From Spirochaetaceae bacterium (GTDB lineage: Bacteria > Spirochaetota > Spirochaetia > Treponematales > Breznakiellaceae), in the NCBI GenBank assembly GCA_031258615.1, contig JAIRMP010000074.1:1-16292 (forward strand): 16,292 bases of DNA, given 5' to 3'. Numbering within the stretch: position 1 is the first letter of the stretch; the number at the start of each line of letters is the position of its first letter. Positions 6,267 to 13,162 of the stretch are shown piece after piece. The notes beneath the pieces are model-generated. The model ran no database searches. It was not told the origin of the DNA and saw only the letters and a list, made by a program, of their open reading frames with translations. Made by a program: the position numbers and the translations under genes.

Positions 6267-7085
6267 CTAAAACTGTCTCGTGATCTTGTCCGTCATGACC
6301 GCCGCCCGCCTGTTCTGCTCCACGTCGTGTACGCGGATAATATCAACGCCCTTGATAATCCCGATTACATTGGCGGCGATGGAGCCTTCAAGCCTCTTAT
6401 CCACCGGCAGTTCCAGCGTGAGTCCTATCATTGATTTTCGGGATATGCCCAGCAGTACGGGAAATCCAAGGTTTCTAAAAAGTTCAAGGTTTCCCATAAT
6501 CCTGATATTGTGCTCATACGTTTTTCCAAAGCCTATGCCGGGGTCTATAATGATGTTTTCTTTTTTTATTCCGCTTTTTACAGCGAGTTCTATGCTCTGT
6601 TCCAAGTCTTTTAACACATCTTCGAGCAGGTTTTCGTATTCGGGCAGCTTTTTATTGTGCATGATACAGACAGGCGCTTCGTGCCGCGCCGCAACGCCCG
6701 CCATTTCCGGGTCCGCCTTCAAGCCCCAAATGTCGTTTATGATATGCGCGCCGGCATCCAGCGCCGCCTCCGCTGTTTTTGCGTGCCAGGTATCGACAGA
6801 TATTGGCACGTTGTACTTTTGCGACACGGCTTTTATCAAAGGAACCACCCTGTCTATTTCCTCGTCTACATCAACCGGGGCAAAGCCGGGGCGGGTCGAT
6901 TCTCCGCCTATATCTATGATGTCCGCACCCTCTGAAATCATTTCCGACACATGGGAGAGCGCCTCCTCCATTCCGGCATACCTGCCGCCGTCCGAAAAAG
7001 AATCCGGCGTTCTGTTTAAAATCCCCATGATATAGGTTTTCTTTCCCCAATCGAATTTTACGCCGTTTACTATCATATCCCGCAT
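6267..7085 (-). CDS. folP: Dihydropteroate synthase
   Basis: FolP condenses 6-hydroxymethyl-dihydropterin diphosphate with p-aminobenzoate to dihydropteroate and is the target of sulfonamides. It is a 272-aa TIM barrel. Motifs in order: MGILNRTPDSFSDGG (20-34), ADIIDIGGESTRPG (54-67), ISVDTWHAKTAEAALDAGAHIINDIWG, the barrel strand with CIMHN, IIIDPGIGFGKT, and VLLGISRKSMIG near the C-terminus. The usual V in the first loop (NVTPDSFSDGG) is R here, a position close to the pterin/pABA loops. ATG 7085 is supported by AGGAGG five bases upstream. The gene follows folE by 43 bases and leads into folB by nine, so all four genes form one transcript. Confidence 0.98.
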   Translation of the reverse strand: MRDMIVNGVKFDWGKKTYIMGILNRTPDSFSDGGRYAGMEEALSHVSEMISEGADIIDIGGESTRPGFAPVDVDEEIDRVVPLIKAVSQKYNVPISVDTWHAKTAEAALDAGAHIINDIWGLKADPEMAGVAARHEAPVCIMHNKKLPEYENLLEDVLKDLEQSIELAVKSGIKKENIIIDPGIGFGKTYEHNIRIMGNLELFRNLGFPVLLGISRKSMIGLTLELPVDKRLEGSIAANVIGIIKGVDIIRVHDVEQNRRAAVMTDKITRQF

Positions 7086-7128
7086 CTTTGCCTCCTCTCT
7101 TTTCTAGGCGGCGTCCGCTCCGTCTGCC

Positions 7129-7689
7129 TTATTCTTTTATCAGAGCGAACACTTCGTTTCTTGTCCGCGTGTCGTTTCTGAATACCCCCCTAACCGCCGA
7201 TGTAACGGTTCTTGCCCCCGGTTTTTTAACGCCCCGTATACTCATACACATATGTTCCGCGTCCACCACCACCGCCACGCCTTCCGGTTCCAGACATTCC
7301 ATGATGGTGTCGGCAACGGAGCTTGTGAGTCTTTCCTGCAACTGCGGACGTCTTGCGATGCAGTCCACTATTCGCGCAAGTTTGCTGAGTCCCGTTACTC
7401 TGCCGTTTTTGGGGATGTACGCGACGCTTACTTTTCCGAAGAACGGCAAAAAGTGATGCTCGCACATTGAAAAAAAGCTGATATCTTTTACCAGCACCAT
7501 TTCGTCATGTTCTATATTGAAAAATGTCCGCATATGTATTTTAGGGTCTTCCCCTAACCCTGAAAATATTTCGGCGTACATTCTCGCTACCCTGTCCGGC
7601 GTGTCTACAAGCCCTTCTCTTGCGCTATCTTCGCCTATAGCCTCTATTATCATTTTCACCGCTTCACGGATTTTATTCTGATCAACCAT
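7129..7689 (-). CDS. folE: GTP cyclohydrolase I
   Basis: This is the first step of folate synthesis: GTP to 7,8-dihydroneopterin triphosphate, by a zinc enzyme that is a decamer in other bacteria. The 186-aa protein shows GLVDTPDRVARMY (26-38), SMCEHHFLPFFGKVSVAYIP (74-93) with zinc ligands C76 and H79 and catalytic H78, GLSKLARIV, RPQLQERLT, and AEHMCMSIRGVKKPG (144-158) with third zinc ligand C148. Because CEHH and the late Cys are both kept, this is the zinc-dependent FolE1 type, not FolE2. I start it at ATG 7689, preceded by GGGAGG; an upstream in-frame extension to 7782 enters repeat DNA and is not FolE-like. It is first in folE-folP-folB-folK. No gene for removal of the triphosphate product's phosphates is in the cluster. 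Confidence 0.98.
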   Translation of the reverse strand: MVDQNKIREAVKMIIEAIGEDSAREGLVDTPDRVARMYAEIFSGLGEDPKIHMRTFFNIEHDEMVLVKDISFFSMCEHHFLPFFGKVSVAYIPKNGRVTGLSKLARIVDCIARRPQLQERLTSSVADTIMECLEPEGVAVVVDAEHMCMSIRGVKKPGARTVTSAVRGVFRNDTRTRNEVFALIKE

Positions 7690-8020
7690 AGGTCCCTCCC
7701 TTTCTCGCGGTTCATGGAATGAGTATGCCGCCGTGAAGCAAAAGAGTCTAGCGCCCGGCGGGGCTGGCAGCAAACGGTGCAACGCGGCAAGCCTCCGTCA
7801 TTTCCAGGCGCGTAGCGCCGAAGAAATCCAGGCGAGTCGACTCGACAAGCCGGATGGAGTTTGCGTAGAAAGCCGTAGGCTTGTGTAGCAAACTCCTATG
7901 GCAAGCCTCCGGCTTGCCACGATTGCTTCGCTTCGCTCGCAATGACGACGGGCGGACGCTGCGCGCCTCGCAAAACCCCACAGCAACGGCAGGCTTGCCA
8001 CCCGATCTAAAAGCGAGTTA
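7690..8020. other. Gene-free region between folE and hrpA
   Basis: This 330-base stretch separates two divergent genes. It holds the palindromic element at 7796-7947 and nothing I can support as coding. Short minus-strand frames here include LRAKRSN and LDFFGATRLEMT, well-known nonsense translations of the dispersed CGTCATTGCGAG repeat. I could not identify a convincing folE promoter. Confidence 0.75.
7796..7947. mobile_element. 152-bp MITE-like palindromic element with CGTCATT termini
   Basis: The left end CGTCATTTCCAG (7796-7807) and right end CTCGCAATGACG (7936-7947) are imperfect terminal inverted repeats of about 12 bp. The right end, read on the minus strand as CGTCATTGCGAGCGAAGCGA, is the widespread dispersed bacterial repeat with this sequence. 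Inside are a GGAGTTTGC...GCAAACTCC palindrome (arms 7856-7864 and 7888-7896) and an adjacent perfect hairpin TGGCAAGCC-TCC-GGCTTGCCA (7899-7919). These are the same palindrome families seen at the left of the window and at 3177-3421. There is no coding capacity; any mobilisation would need a transposase supplied elsewhere. No unambiguous target-site duplication is visible. Confidence 0.7.
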
Positions 8021-8049
8021 TTGCCAATTTCAGGCTAATCGTTTATGAT
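8021..8049 (+). promoter_or_regulatory. Promoter of hrpA
   Basis: TTGCCA (8021-8026), exact 17-bp spacer, TATGAT (8044-8049). Both hexamers match the sigma-70 consensus well. The -10 box ends only 8 nt before the ATG at 8058, so the transcript should start at or within a base or two of the start codon. Confidence 0.65.
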
Positions 8050-8057
8050 CCTGATGA

Positions 8058-10586
8058 ATGAACTATTTTGATTTACCTGTGTATCAGCACAAAGACTTGA
8101 TTCTCGCGGCTCTGAAGGAGAGCCAGGTTATTGTCGTAGAAAGTCCCGCAGGATCGGGAAAGACGACACAGCTTCCGGTGATCCTGTATAACGCCGGTTT
8201 TGCGAGCAACGGCATGATAGGCGTTACCCAGCCGCGGCGTATAGCCGCGTTGTCCGTGAGCGAGTATATCGCCAGAGAAATGGGAGAAACGATCCCCGGT
8301 CTTATCGGCTACAAGATGCGTTTTGCCGACATGACCGAACCAAAAACAAAGATAAAAATTATGACGGATGGTATCCTGCTTCAGGAACTGAAGCTTGATC
8401 CCTGGCTTTCAAAGTATGACTGCATCATTGTGGACGAGGCGCACGAGAGGAGTCTCACGATAGACTTTATTCTCGGACTGCTGAAACGTATACTCGAGGT
8501 GCGGGTGGACTTTAAAGTGATTGTTTCTTCCGCTACGATAAATACCAGCGTTTTTTCGGAGTATTTCGGTGAATGTCCCGTGGTCAAGATTGATGCGATA
8601 ACGTACCCGGTAACCCTGGTCTACGAACCGCCGGCAGCGCTGCCCCCCGATCATCCGCCAGTGCCTCCCTCTGAACTTCTTCTAAACAAGATAACGGTGA
8701 TTGTGGATCGTTTCATCAGCGAAAAGCGTCCGGGCGACATCCTCATACTGCTGCCCGGTGAAAAGATTATAAAGGACTGCATCACGCTGCTGGACGAGGG
8801 TCCCGTGGGGCGAAAACTCCACCTGATCCCGCTGTACGGCAGGCTGGGTAAAGATGAGCAGGAGCGAGTGTTCGAGAAGACGCCCTGGGGCAAGACTAAG
8901 GTTGTTGTCGCAACCAACATCGCCGAAACATCCGTTACTATAGACGGCATCACGGCGGTAATCGATTCGGGGCTCTCAAAACTGAACTACTACAACCCTA
9001 AGACTTTCACCTCAAGCCTCGTCGAGGGGCCTATATCAAAGGCGTCCTGCAACCAGCGGAAGGGACGGGCGGGGCGTACAAGGCCGGGAAGCTGCTACAG
9101 ACTCTACTCAAGGCGCGACTTTGAAAGCCGTCCGCTATTTACCACAGAGGAGATATACCGCACTGACCTTTCAGAGGTCGTGCTGCGTATGGCGGAACTT
9201 GGCGTTACAGCGTTTGAGGAGTTTGACTTTATTTCCACTCCGGGACGTGAGGGCATACGCTCCGCGGTCGAGACCCTCAACCTGCTGGGCGCCCTTGAAA
9301 GCAATAACTCGCTGTCCAAAATCGGAAAGATGATGACGGAATTTCCGCTTTCTCCCCGTCAATCGCGTATCATTGTCGAGGCGATTCTGAATTACCCCGA
9401 TGTTACCGAGGAAACGATCATAGCGGCGGCCTTTCTCTCCACGCAGAGCCCCTACGTGCTGCCGGCCAGTGAGGAAATTGACGCGCGGCGGGCGCACCAT
9501 TTCTTCCGCGACAGTGCGGGCGACTTTGTCTCGTACCTCAAGCTGTTCTACGGGTACAAAGAGGCTGATGACAAGCTGCTTTTTTGCGAAAAAAACTACC
9601 TGGACGAAAAGGCAATGTCGGAAATCGAAAATGTGGTGGCCCAGCTTGAGATTATCGTGTCGGACATGGGTGTCCCTGTCCTGTCAGGCGGGCCTATCGA
9701 CGACTACCTCTCCGCCATTGCCCGCGGCCTTATCCAGTTTGTCTGCGTAAGGCAGAGCCGGGACGTATACCGCAGCCTTACCGCGGAGCGCATCCTGATT
9801 CACCCCGGTTCCGTCATGTTCAAGATGGACCCTAAGTATATTGTCGCAGGCGAGATTATACGCACGGCCCGTATGTATGCCAGCTCCGTATCGCCGCTGT
9901 CGGAAAAAATACTGGAACGGCTGGGAGGTAAGCTTATGTCGCAGCTTGGGTTTGGTTCGAGGAAAGAGGCGGGCAACGCGGCTTCCGGCGGCATCAAATC
10001 AATGGCCGGGGTACGGGACATTACAAACAACATCAGAATCTCAGGCGAAATTTTTTCAATCGGAAAAATAAAGGGCAAAAAGCGCATAATCCTTCCCTGG
10101 GAACGGCTTTCTCTGGTAAAGGACGAGGCGAAGCGGCTTGCATCGGCTCCCGGAGGCGAGGCTATATTCAAAGGGCTCAAGGGCTGTATCACGATTAACG
10201 ACGAGTACAAGCTGTTGGAGGGCGAAAAACTCTCACTGATACTGCGTCTGTCCGCTTCACTGGAGATAGAAGAGCCGGAAAAAAAAGAGTGGCGGAGGAA
10301 GGAATTTTCGTCAGAGCATGACCTGCCCGCCCTGCTCGCGGCTTTGCCCCTTGTACTTGCGCCCGCGCTATGGAAAACTACCAAAAAAGACCTGGGCTTT
10401 ATAGGTCTGACAACCAACGGGGCTGGCATTTACCACCTGACCTGTTCACGCGGCTTTCACAGCGCGCTGAATGAGAGTCTTGCATCCTTGGAAAGTCTGA
10501 TTGACGAACTGGGCGAGGTGGTGGACCTCAACGACAAAAATATCGTAAACCAGACATTCCGCCGCCTGTCGGACTACCTGGCCTAG
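8058..10586 (+). CDS. hrpA: DEAH-box RNA helicase, HrpA/HrpB family
   Basis: This 842-aa ATP-dependent RNA helicase has all the core motifs: I (ESPAGSGKTTQ, 28-38), Ia (TQPRRIAA, 57-64), II (DEAH, 126-129), III (SAT, 158-160), V (ATNIAETSVTIDG, 285-297) and VI (QRKGRAGRTRPG, 333-344). They are followed by the winged-helix/ratchet (HA2) region at about 360-520 (TDLSEVVLRMAELG). The C-terminal third does not resemble the long DUF3418 tail of E. coli HrpA. The total length is close to E. coli HrpB and to Borrelia burgdorferi HrpA, the studied spirochaete homologue with roles in gene regulation and infection. The name is therefore by spirochaete usage; HrpB is the alternative. The ATG at 8058 lacks a Shine-Dalgarno sequence but has a strong promoter just upstream. 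It is monocistronic, with an intrinsic terminator after it. Confidence 0.92.
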   Translation: MNYFDLPVYQHKDLILAALKESQVIVVESPAGSGKTTQLPVILYNAGFASNGMIGVTQPRRIAALSVSEYIAREMGETIPGLIGYKMRFADMTEPKTKIKIMTDGILLQELKLDPWLSKYDCIIVDEAHERSLTIDFILGLLKRILEVRVDFKVIVSSATINTSVFSEYFGECPVVKIDAITYPVTLVYEPPAALPPDHPPVPPSELLLNKITVIVDRFISEKRPGDILILLPGEKIIKDCITLLDEGPVGRKLHLIPLYGRLGKDEQERVFEKTPWGKTKVVVATNIAETSVTIDGITAVIDSGLSKLNYYNPKTFTSSLVEGPISKASCNQRKGRAGRTRPGSCYRLYSRRDFESRPLFTTEEIYRTDLSEVVLRMAELGVTAFEEFDFISTPGREGIRSAVETLNLLGALESNNSLSKIGKMMTEFPLSPRQSRIIVEAILNYPDVTEETIIAAAFLSTQSPYVLPASEEIDARRAHHFFRDSAGDFVSYLKLFYGYKEADDKLLFCEKNYLDEKAMSEIENVVAQLEIIVSDMGVPVLSGGPIDDYLSAIARGLIQFVCVRQSRDVYRSLTAERILIHPGSVMFKMDPKYIVAGEIIRTARMYASSVSPLSEKILERLGGKLMSQLGFGSRKEAGNAASGGIKSMAGVRDITNNIRISGEIFSIGKIKGKKRIILPWERLSLVKDEAKRLASAPGGEAIFKGLKGCITINDEYKLLEGEKLSLILRLSASLEIEEPEKKEWRRKEFSSEHDLPALLAALPLVLAPALWKTTKKDLGFIGLTTNGAGIYHLTCSRGFHSALNESLASLESLIDELGEVVDLNDKNIVNQTFRRLSDYLA

Positions 10587-10596
10587 CTTCACGCAT

Positions 10597-10624
10597 AAAA
10601 AATCGCCGCAAGGCGATTTTTTTT
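10597..10624 (+). terminator. Intrinsic terminator after hrpA
   Basis: The hairpin pairs AAAAAATCGCC (10597-10607) with GGCGATTTTTT (10612-10622) around the loop GCAA, with eight T residues at 10617-10624. It lies 10 bases past the hrpA stop codon. The A-run on the other side could let it work in both directions. Confidence 0.93.
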
Positions 10625-10664
10625 GTGGAGGTGTGCGGACATCAAATCGGTAACTGCCGCCACG

Positions 10665-10694
10665 TTGTGTTAAACCAGACTCCGGGGGTATAAT
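10665..10694 (+). promoter_or_regulatory. Promoter of the SDR-like gene
   Basis: TTGTGT (10665-10670), 18-bp spacer, perfect TATAAT (10689-10694). The -10 box ends six bases before the GTG at 10701, which would place the transcription start at or next to that GTG. Confidence 0.6.
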
Positions 10695-10700
10695 GGCGGG

Positions 10701-11396
10701 GTGAACGGCTCCATGTTGATTGCGGGCTCCGGGCCCGAACTGGTAAGCGCCCTTGCTGACGAGGCGGGGAGGCGCGGCATAAAAACGGCACTGTCGCTGA
10801 TCCCCGGAAACAGTGATCCGCGCCGCCTTGTGTCCGGCGCCGCAACAGAACGAGTCGCGCCGCTGGACTGGAATCCGTGCAGCCCCATCTCCGCCCGCAG
10901 CCTTATTTTAGCAGCGGAAAATAAAAACGGACCTGTTGTCTCCGGTATAATCGTCTGCGCCGCCGCCAACAGCGCCGAAATGCGCGCTTTTTCCCCGGCC
11001 GGAATCGATTTTGTTGTCAACAACCATATCAAATCGTATATGTTTCTGACCAATGAACTTACCAGGAGTTTTCGCGCAAGACATAACGGCACGCTTGTCT
11101 TCGTGCTGCTGGAAGGACAGTCGCCGGGTATCCTGGCCGCTCCCGTTTTTAGCGCATTCAAAAGTTTTTCGGACAGTATGCTCGCGCAGTCCAACCCGGA
11201 GTATCTCAGTACGCTGGCCTTTTCTTACGAAGAAAAAAATATTCCCAAAATAAATGAATACGCCGCGTATATTTTCAAAATCATTGAAGAAAATAAAAAA
11301 AAGGATCGTGCCAGGTGGTTCAGGTTTACAAAGTTAAAGATGCGCCCGCCGGCGGGTTTAATCCGCAGCATCATGGACAGTAAAGGTTTTCTCTAA
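10701..11396 (+). CDS. Degenerate short-chain dehydrogenase/reductase-fold protein
   Basis: The 231-aa protein looks like a classical SDR Rossmann fold that has lost catalytic features. It begins MLIAGSGPELVSALADEAGRRG (5-26), an SDR nucleotide-binding start in which TGxxxGIG has become AGSGPEL. Then come SGIIVCAAAN (81-90, position of the NAG motif), a VVNNHIKSYMFLTNEL helix (105-120), GTLVFVLL (130-137, position of the GRIVNISS strand), and FSAFKSFSDSML (150-161), where YxxxK of the family reads F150-x-x-x-K154. The catalytic Tyr is therefore Phe, so ordinary dehydrogenase activity is unlikely; NAD(P) or metabolite sensing is possible. The tail is basic. Start options are GTG 10701 (possibly leaderless) and ATG 10713 (GGGGTG nine bases upstream). 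No terminator hairpin follows. Family by pattern, function unknown. Confidence 0.65.
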   Translation: MNGSMLIAGSGPELVSALADEAGRRGIKTALSLIPGNSDPRRLVSGAATERVAPLDWNPCSPISARSLILAAENKNGPVVSGIIVCAAANSAEMRAFSPAGIDFVVNNHIKSYMFLTNELTRSFRARHNGTLVFVLLEGQSPGILAAPVFSAFKSFSDSMLAQSNPEYLSTLAFSYEEKNIPKINEYAAYIFKIIEENKKKDRARWFRFTKLKMRPPAGLIRSIMDSKGFL

Positions 11397-11479
11397 CTAT
11401 TCTTTTTGATTTTTCAATATGTTGTATAAAAAACAGACTTTTTCTCTTGTATGTGGTTTTTAACGCGAATGCCGAATGC

Positions 11480-11508
11480 TTGACTCTCTCTATAATAACG
11501 GCTATTAT
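11480..11508 (+). promoter_or_regulatory. Promoter of tRNA-Arg
   Basis: TTGACT (11480-11485), 17-bp spacer, TATTAT (11503-11508). This is a near-consensus sigma-70 promoter with a predicted start about 4 nt before the tRNA at 11519. Confidence 0.8.
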
Positions 11509-11518
11509 TAAATAAATT

Positions 11519-11591
11519 GGTCCAGTAGCTCAGTGGATAGAGCGGCCGCCTCCTAAGCGGCAGGTCGGCCGTCCGATTCGGCCCTGGATCA
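11519..11591 (+). tRNA. tRNA-Arg (anticodon CCT)
   Basis: The cloverleaf folds as acceptor GGTCCAG/CTGGATC (one G-T pair), D arm GCTC-AGTGGATA-GAGC, anticodon arm GCCGC-CTCCTAA-GCGGC, 5-nt variable loop, T arm GGCCG-TCCGATT-CGGCC, discriminator A. Anticodon CCT reads AGG. CCA is not encoded. The T loop is TCCGATT where TTCGATT would be expected, so the near-universal T55 is C. Only 16 bases separate it from the next ORF, with no terminator, so it is probably co-transcribed with that gene. Confidence 0.95.
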
Positions 11592-11607
11592 AATACTCAG
11601 GAGTAGT

Positions 11608-12543
11608 ATGCCGGTAGAACAGTCATTTCCTATTGTGAATTTTCCGCAGGGGGCGGTAATTTTAGAACCTGACAACAGGCCCAGCGAATGTTTTTATGTT
11701 ATTCGTAGCGGTAAGGTGAAGGTTTCGGATACACCGGAACGGGTAATGGTCAACGGTGCGGAATGTCTTGAAAGCGGCGATTTTTTTCCCATTGTATCGA
11801 CCCTGGCGCAAAAACCCAACCGTTTAACGGCTGTTGCCGAGACGGATGTTACGTTGACAGCCGTTTCAAAAGATAATTTCACCGCCTTCATAGAAGAGAA
11901 CCTGCCGGTTTGTACAAAAATACTCAAGCATCTTTCGTCGCGCCTGCGTATTCTTAACGAAGAACTCGCCTATGGTGAAAAAGAGGTTCCGCCCACGGCG
12001 GATTTGGCGCGTTTGTATGATTTCGGAAAATATTATTTGAGACGGAATCTTTTCCGCAGTGCATACTGCGCGTTTTACCAGTATTTAAAGTACTGCCCGG
12101 AAGGTGAAAATGTTGAAAGCGCGCGAAAATATCTGCGCAGATTTTCGTCATACGCACACGGTATAAAATTTGATTATTATGAAAAAAATATTATACGCGA
12201 ATATCCGATAGATTCCGCCATTTTTTTTGAATACGAACCGAGTGACGGGATGTATATAATACGCAGCGGCGCAATTAAAATAACCAAAATTGCCAACGAT
12301 AAAGGAGTTGTGCTTGCTGTTCTTAGACCTGGCGATATACTGGGTGAGATGGGCCTTATCGATTCAAAACCGCGTTCGGCAACGGCGATTGCTTACACGG
12401 ACTGCGAAATCATGGCGATAGCGCGCACCGCTTACCTGCCCATACTGAAAAACGGCGCTGATATAACCGATAAAATTTGTGTAACGTTATCAAAACGCAT
12501 ATGCGATATGCATGATAGAATTTACAAGGATAAACCTTTATAA
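11608..12543 (+). CDS. Protein with two cyclic-nucleotide-binding domains and a helical linker, no DNA-binding domain
   Basis: The 311-aa protein has an N-terminal CNBD-like barrel (about 8-120: FPQGAVILEPD, CFYVIRSGKVKVS, GDFF), a middle helical segment (132-180: LARLYDFGKYYLRRNLFRSA, then AFYQYLKYCP) resembling a TPR-like pair, and a C-terminal CNBD (about 195-305). The second CNBD keeps the phosphate-binding cassette PGDILGEMGLIDSKPRSATA (241-260) with E247 and R256-S257-A258. The first lacks both the GE and RSA elements and is probably not a ligand binder. No helix-turn-helix follows, so it is not a Crp-type regulator; a cytosolic cAMP- or other cNMP-responsive partner-binding protein is likely. 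ATG 11608 has AGGAG four bases upstream. It follows tRNA-Arg closely, and its stop is one base before the GTG of the next gene. Confidence 0.87.
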   Translation: MPVEQSFPIVNFPQGAVILEPDNRPSECFYVIRSGKVKVSDTPERVMVNGAECLESGDFFPIVSTLAQKPNRLTAVAETDVTLTAVSKDNFTAFIEENLPVCTKILKHLSSRLRILNEELAYGEKEVPPTADLARLYDFGKYYLRRNLFRSAYCAFYQYLKYCPEGENVESARKYLRRFSSYAHGIKFDYYEKNIIREYPIDSAIFFEYEPSDGMYIIRSGAIKITKIANDKGVVLAVLRPGDILGEMGLIDSKPRSATAIAYTDCEIMAIARTAYLPILKNGADITDKICVTLSKRICDMHDRIYKDKPL

Positions 12544-12544
12544 A

Positions 12545-13120
12545 GTGCCTGTAAGAAAAGCCTTAACTTTTGCCGTGTTTATTTTGTCGGTATATACCCT
12601 TCCGGCACAGGATGGCGGGGGGACTGACGCCGCCGTACCCGCCCCAGCAGCGTCTGCCGCGCTTCCTCGTTCTTTCCGCGGTTTCGAGCTTGGAATGCCG
12701 CTTGAAGAGCTCAAAACATCGCTGGCAGCGGATGCCGCGTTCACGTTCCGCGGCGACCGTGATGTTTCGTTTCTTCCTGACTCAAATCAAAACCTGGTTG
12801 ACAGCGCGGGACGAGACATAATAAAACGCGCCTTCTTTCAAATTAAAGATGACGCTGTTTTTGTTATGACTTTTGAAATGAATACTGAAAAAATGGATCA
12901 CTATTCGGTATTTACAACATTTTCCGCCAAGTACGGACCGCCGATCACGCTCAACCCAAAACAGTCAGTGTGGGAAGATGGTGAAACCCGCATATATATC
13001 GAGCGTCCGCTGACGGTAAAGTACATTGACAAAAATGTTTTCGATCGTATAGTGAGAGACTCTCATCTTGCCGAGTCTGGGGCGGTAATACAGCGTCAGG
13101 AATTCCTTGAAGGGTTTTGA
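12545..13120 (+). CDS. Exported protein of unknown function, conserved-looking in treponemes
   Basis: I do not assign a function. From GTG 12545 the product is 191 aa with a typical signal peptide: basic PVRK, hydrophobic ALTFAVFILSVYTL, likely cleavage after PAQ. An Ala/Pro/Gly-rich linker is followed by a globular part starting FRGFELGMPLEELKTSL, with GDRDVSFLP, then RAFFQIKDDAVFVMTFEM, and ending RQEFLEGF. I see no lipobox, membrane segment or catalytic motif; it should be periplasmic. The start is uncertain. ATG 12512 adds 11 residues and overlaps the previous gene by 32 bases. The GTG lies one base after the previous stop (TAA-A-GTG), fitting stop-start coupling, and gives the cleaner signal peptide. 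Neither has a well-placed Shine-Dalgarno sequence. It is probably co-expressed with the cNMP-binding protein. Confidence 0.75.
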   Translation: MPVRKALTFAVFILSVYTLPAQDGGGTDAAVPAPAASAALPRSFRGFELGMPLEELKTSLAADAAFTFRGDRDVSFLPDSNQNLVDSAGRDIIKRAFFQIKDDAVFVMTFEMNTEKMDHYSVFTTFSAKYGPPITLNPKQSVWEDGETRIYIERPLTVKYIDKNVFDRIVRDSHLAESGAVIQRQEFLEGF

Positions 13121-13162
13121 AAAAATTCAAATTCAAAATCCGTTAACCCGGAAGATGCCGTT

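Noticed and set aside
7690..7782. N-terminal extension of FolE
   Set aside because: The added 31 residues are not FolE-like and enter repeat DNA; the ATG at 7689 has a strong Shine-Dalgarno sequence and gives normal length.
7748..7981. 77-codon minus-strand ORF with LRAKRSN and LDFFGATRLEMT
   Set aside because: These are standard spurious translations of the dispersed CGTCATTGCGAG repeat.
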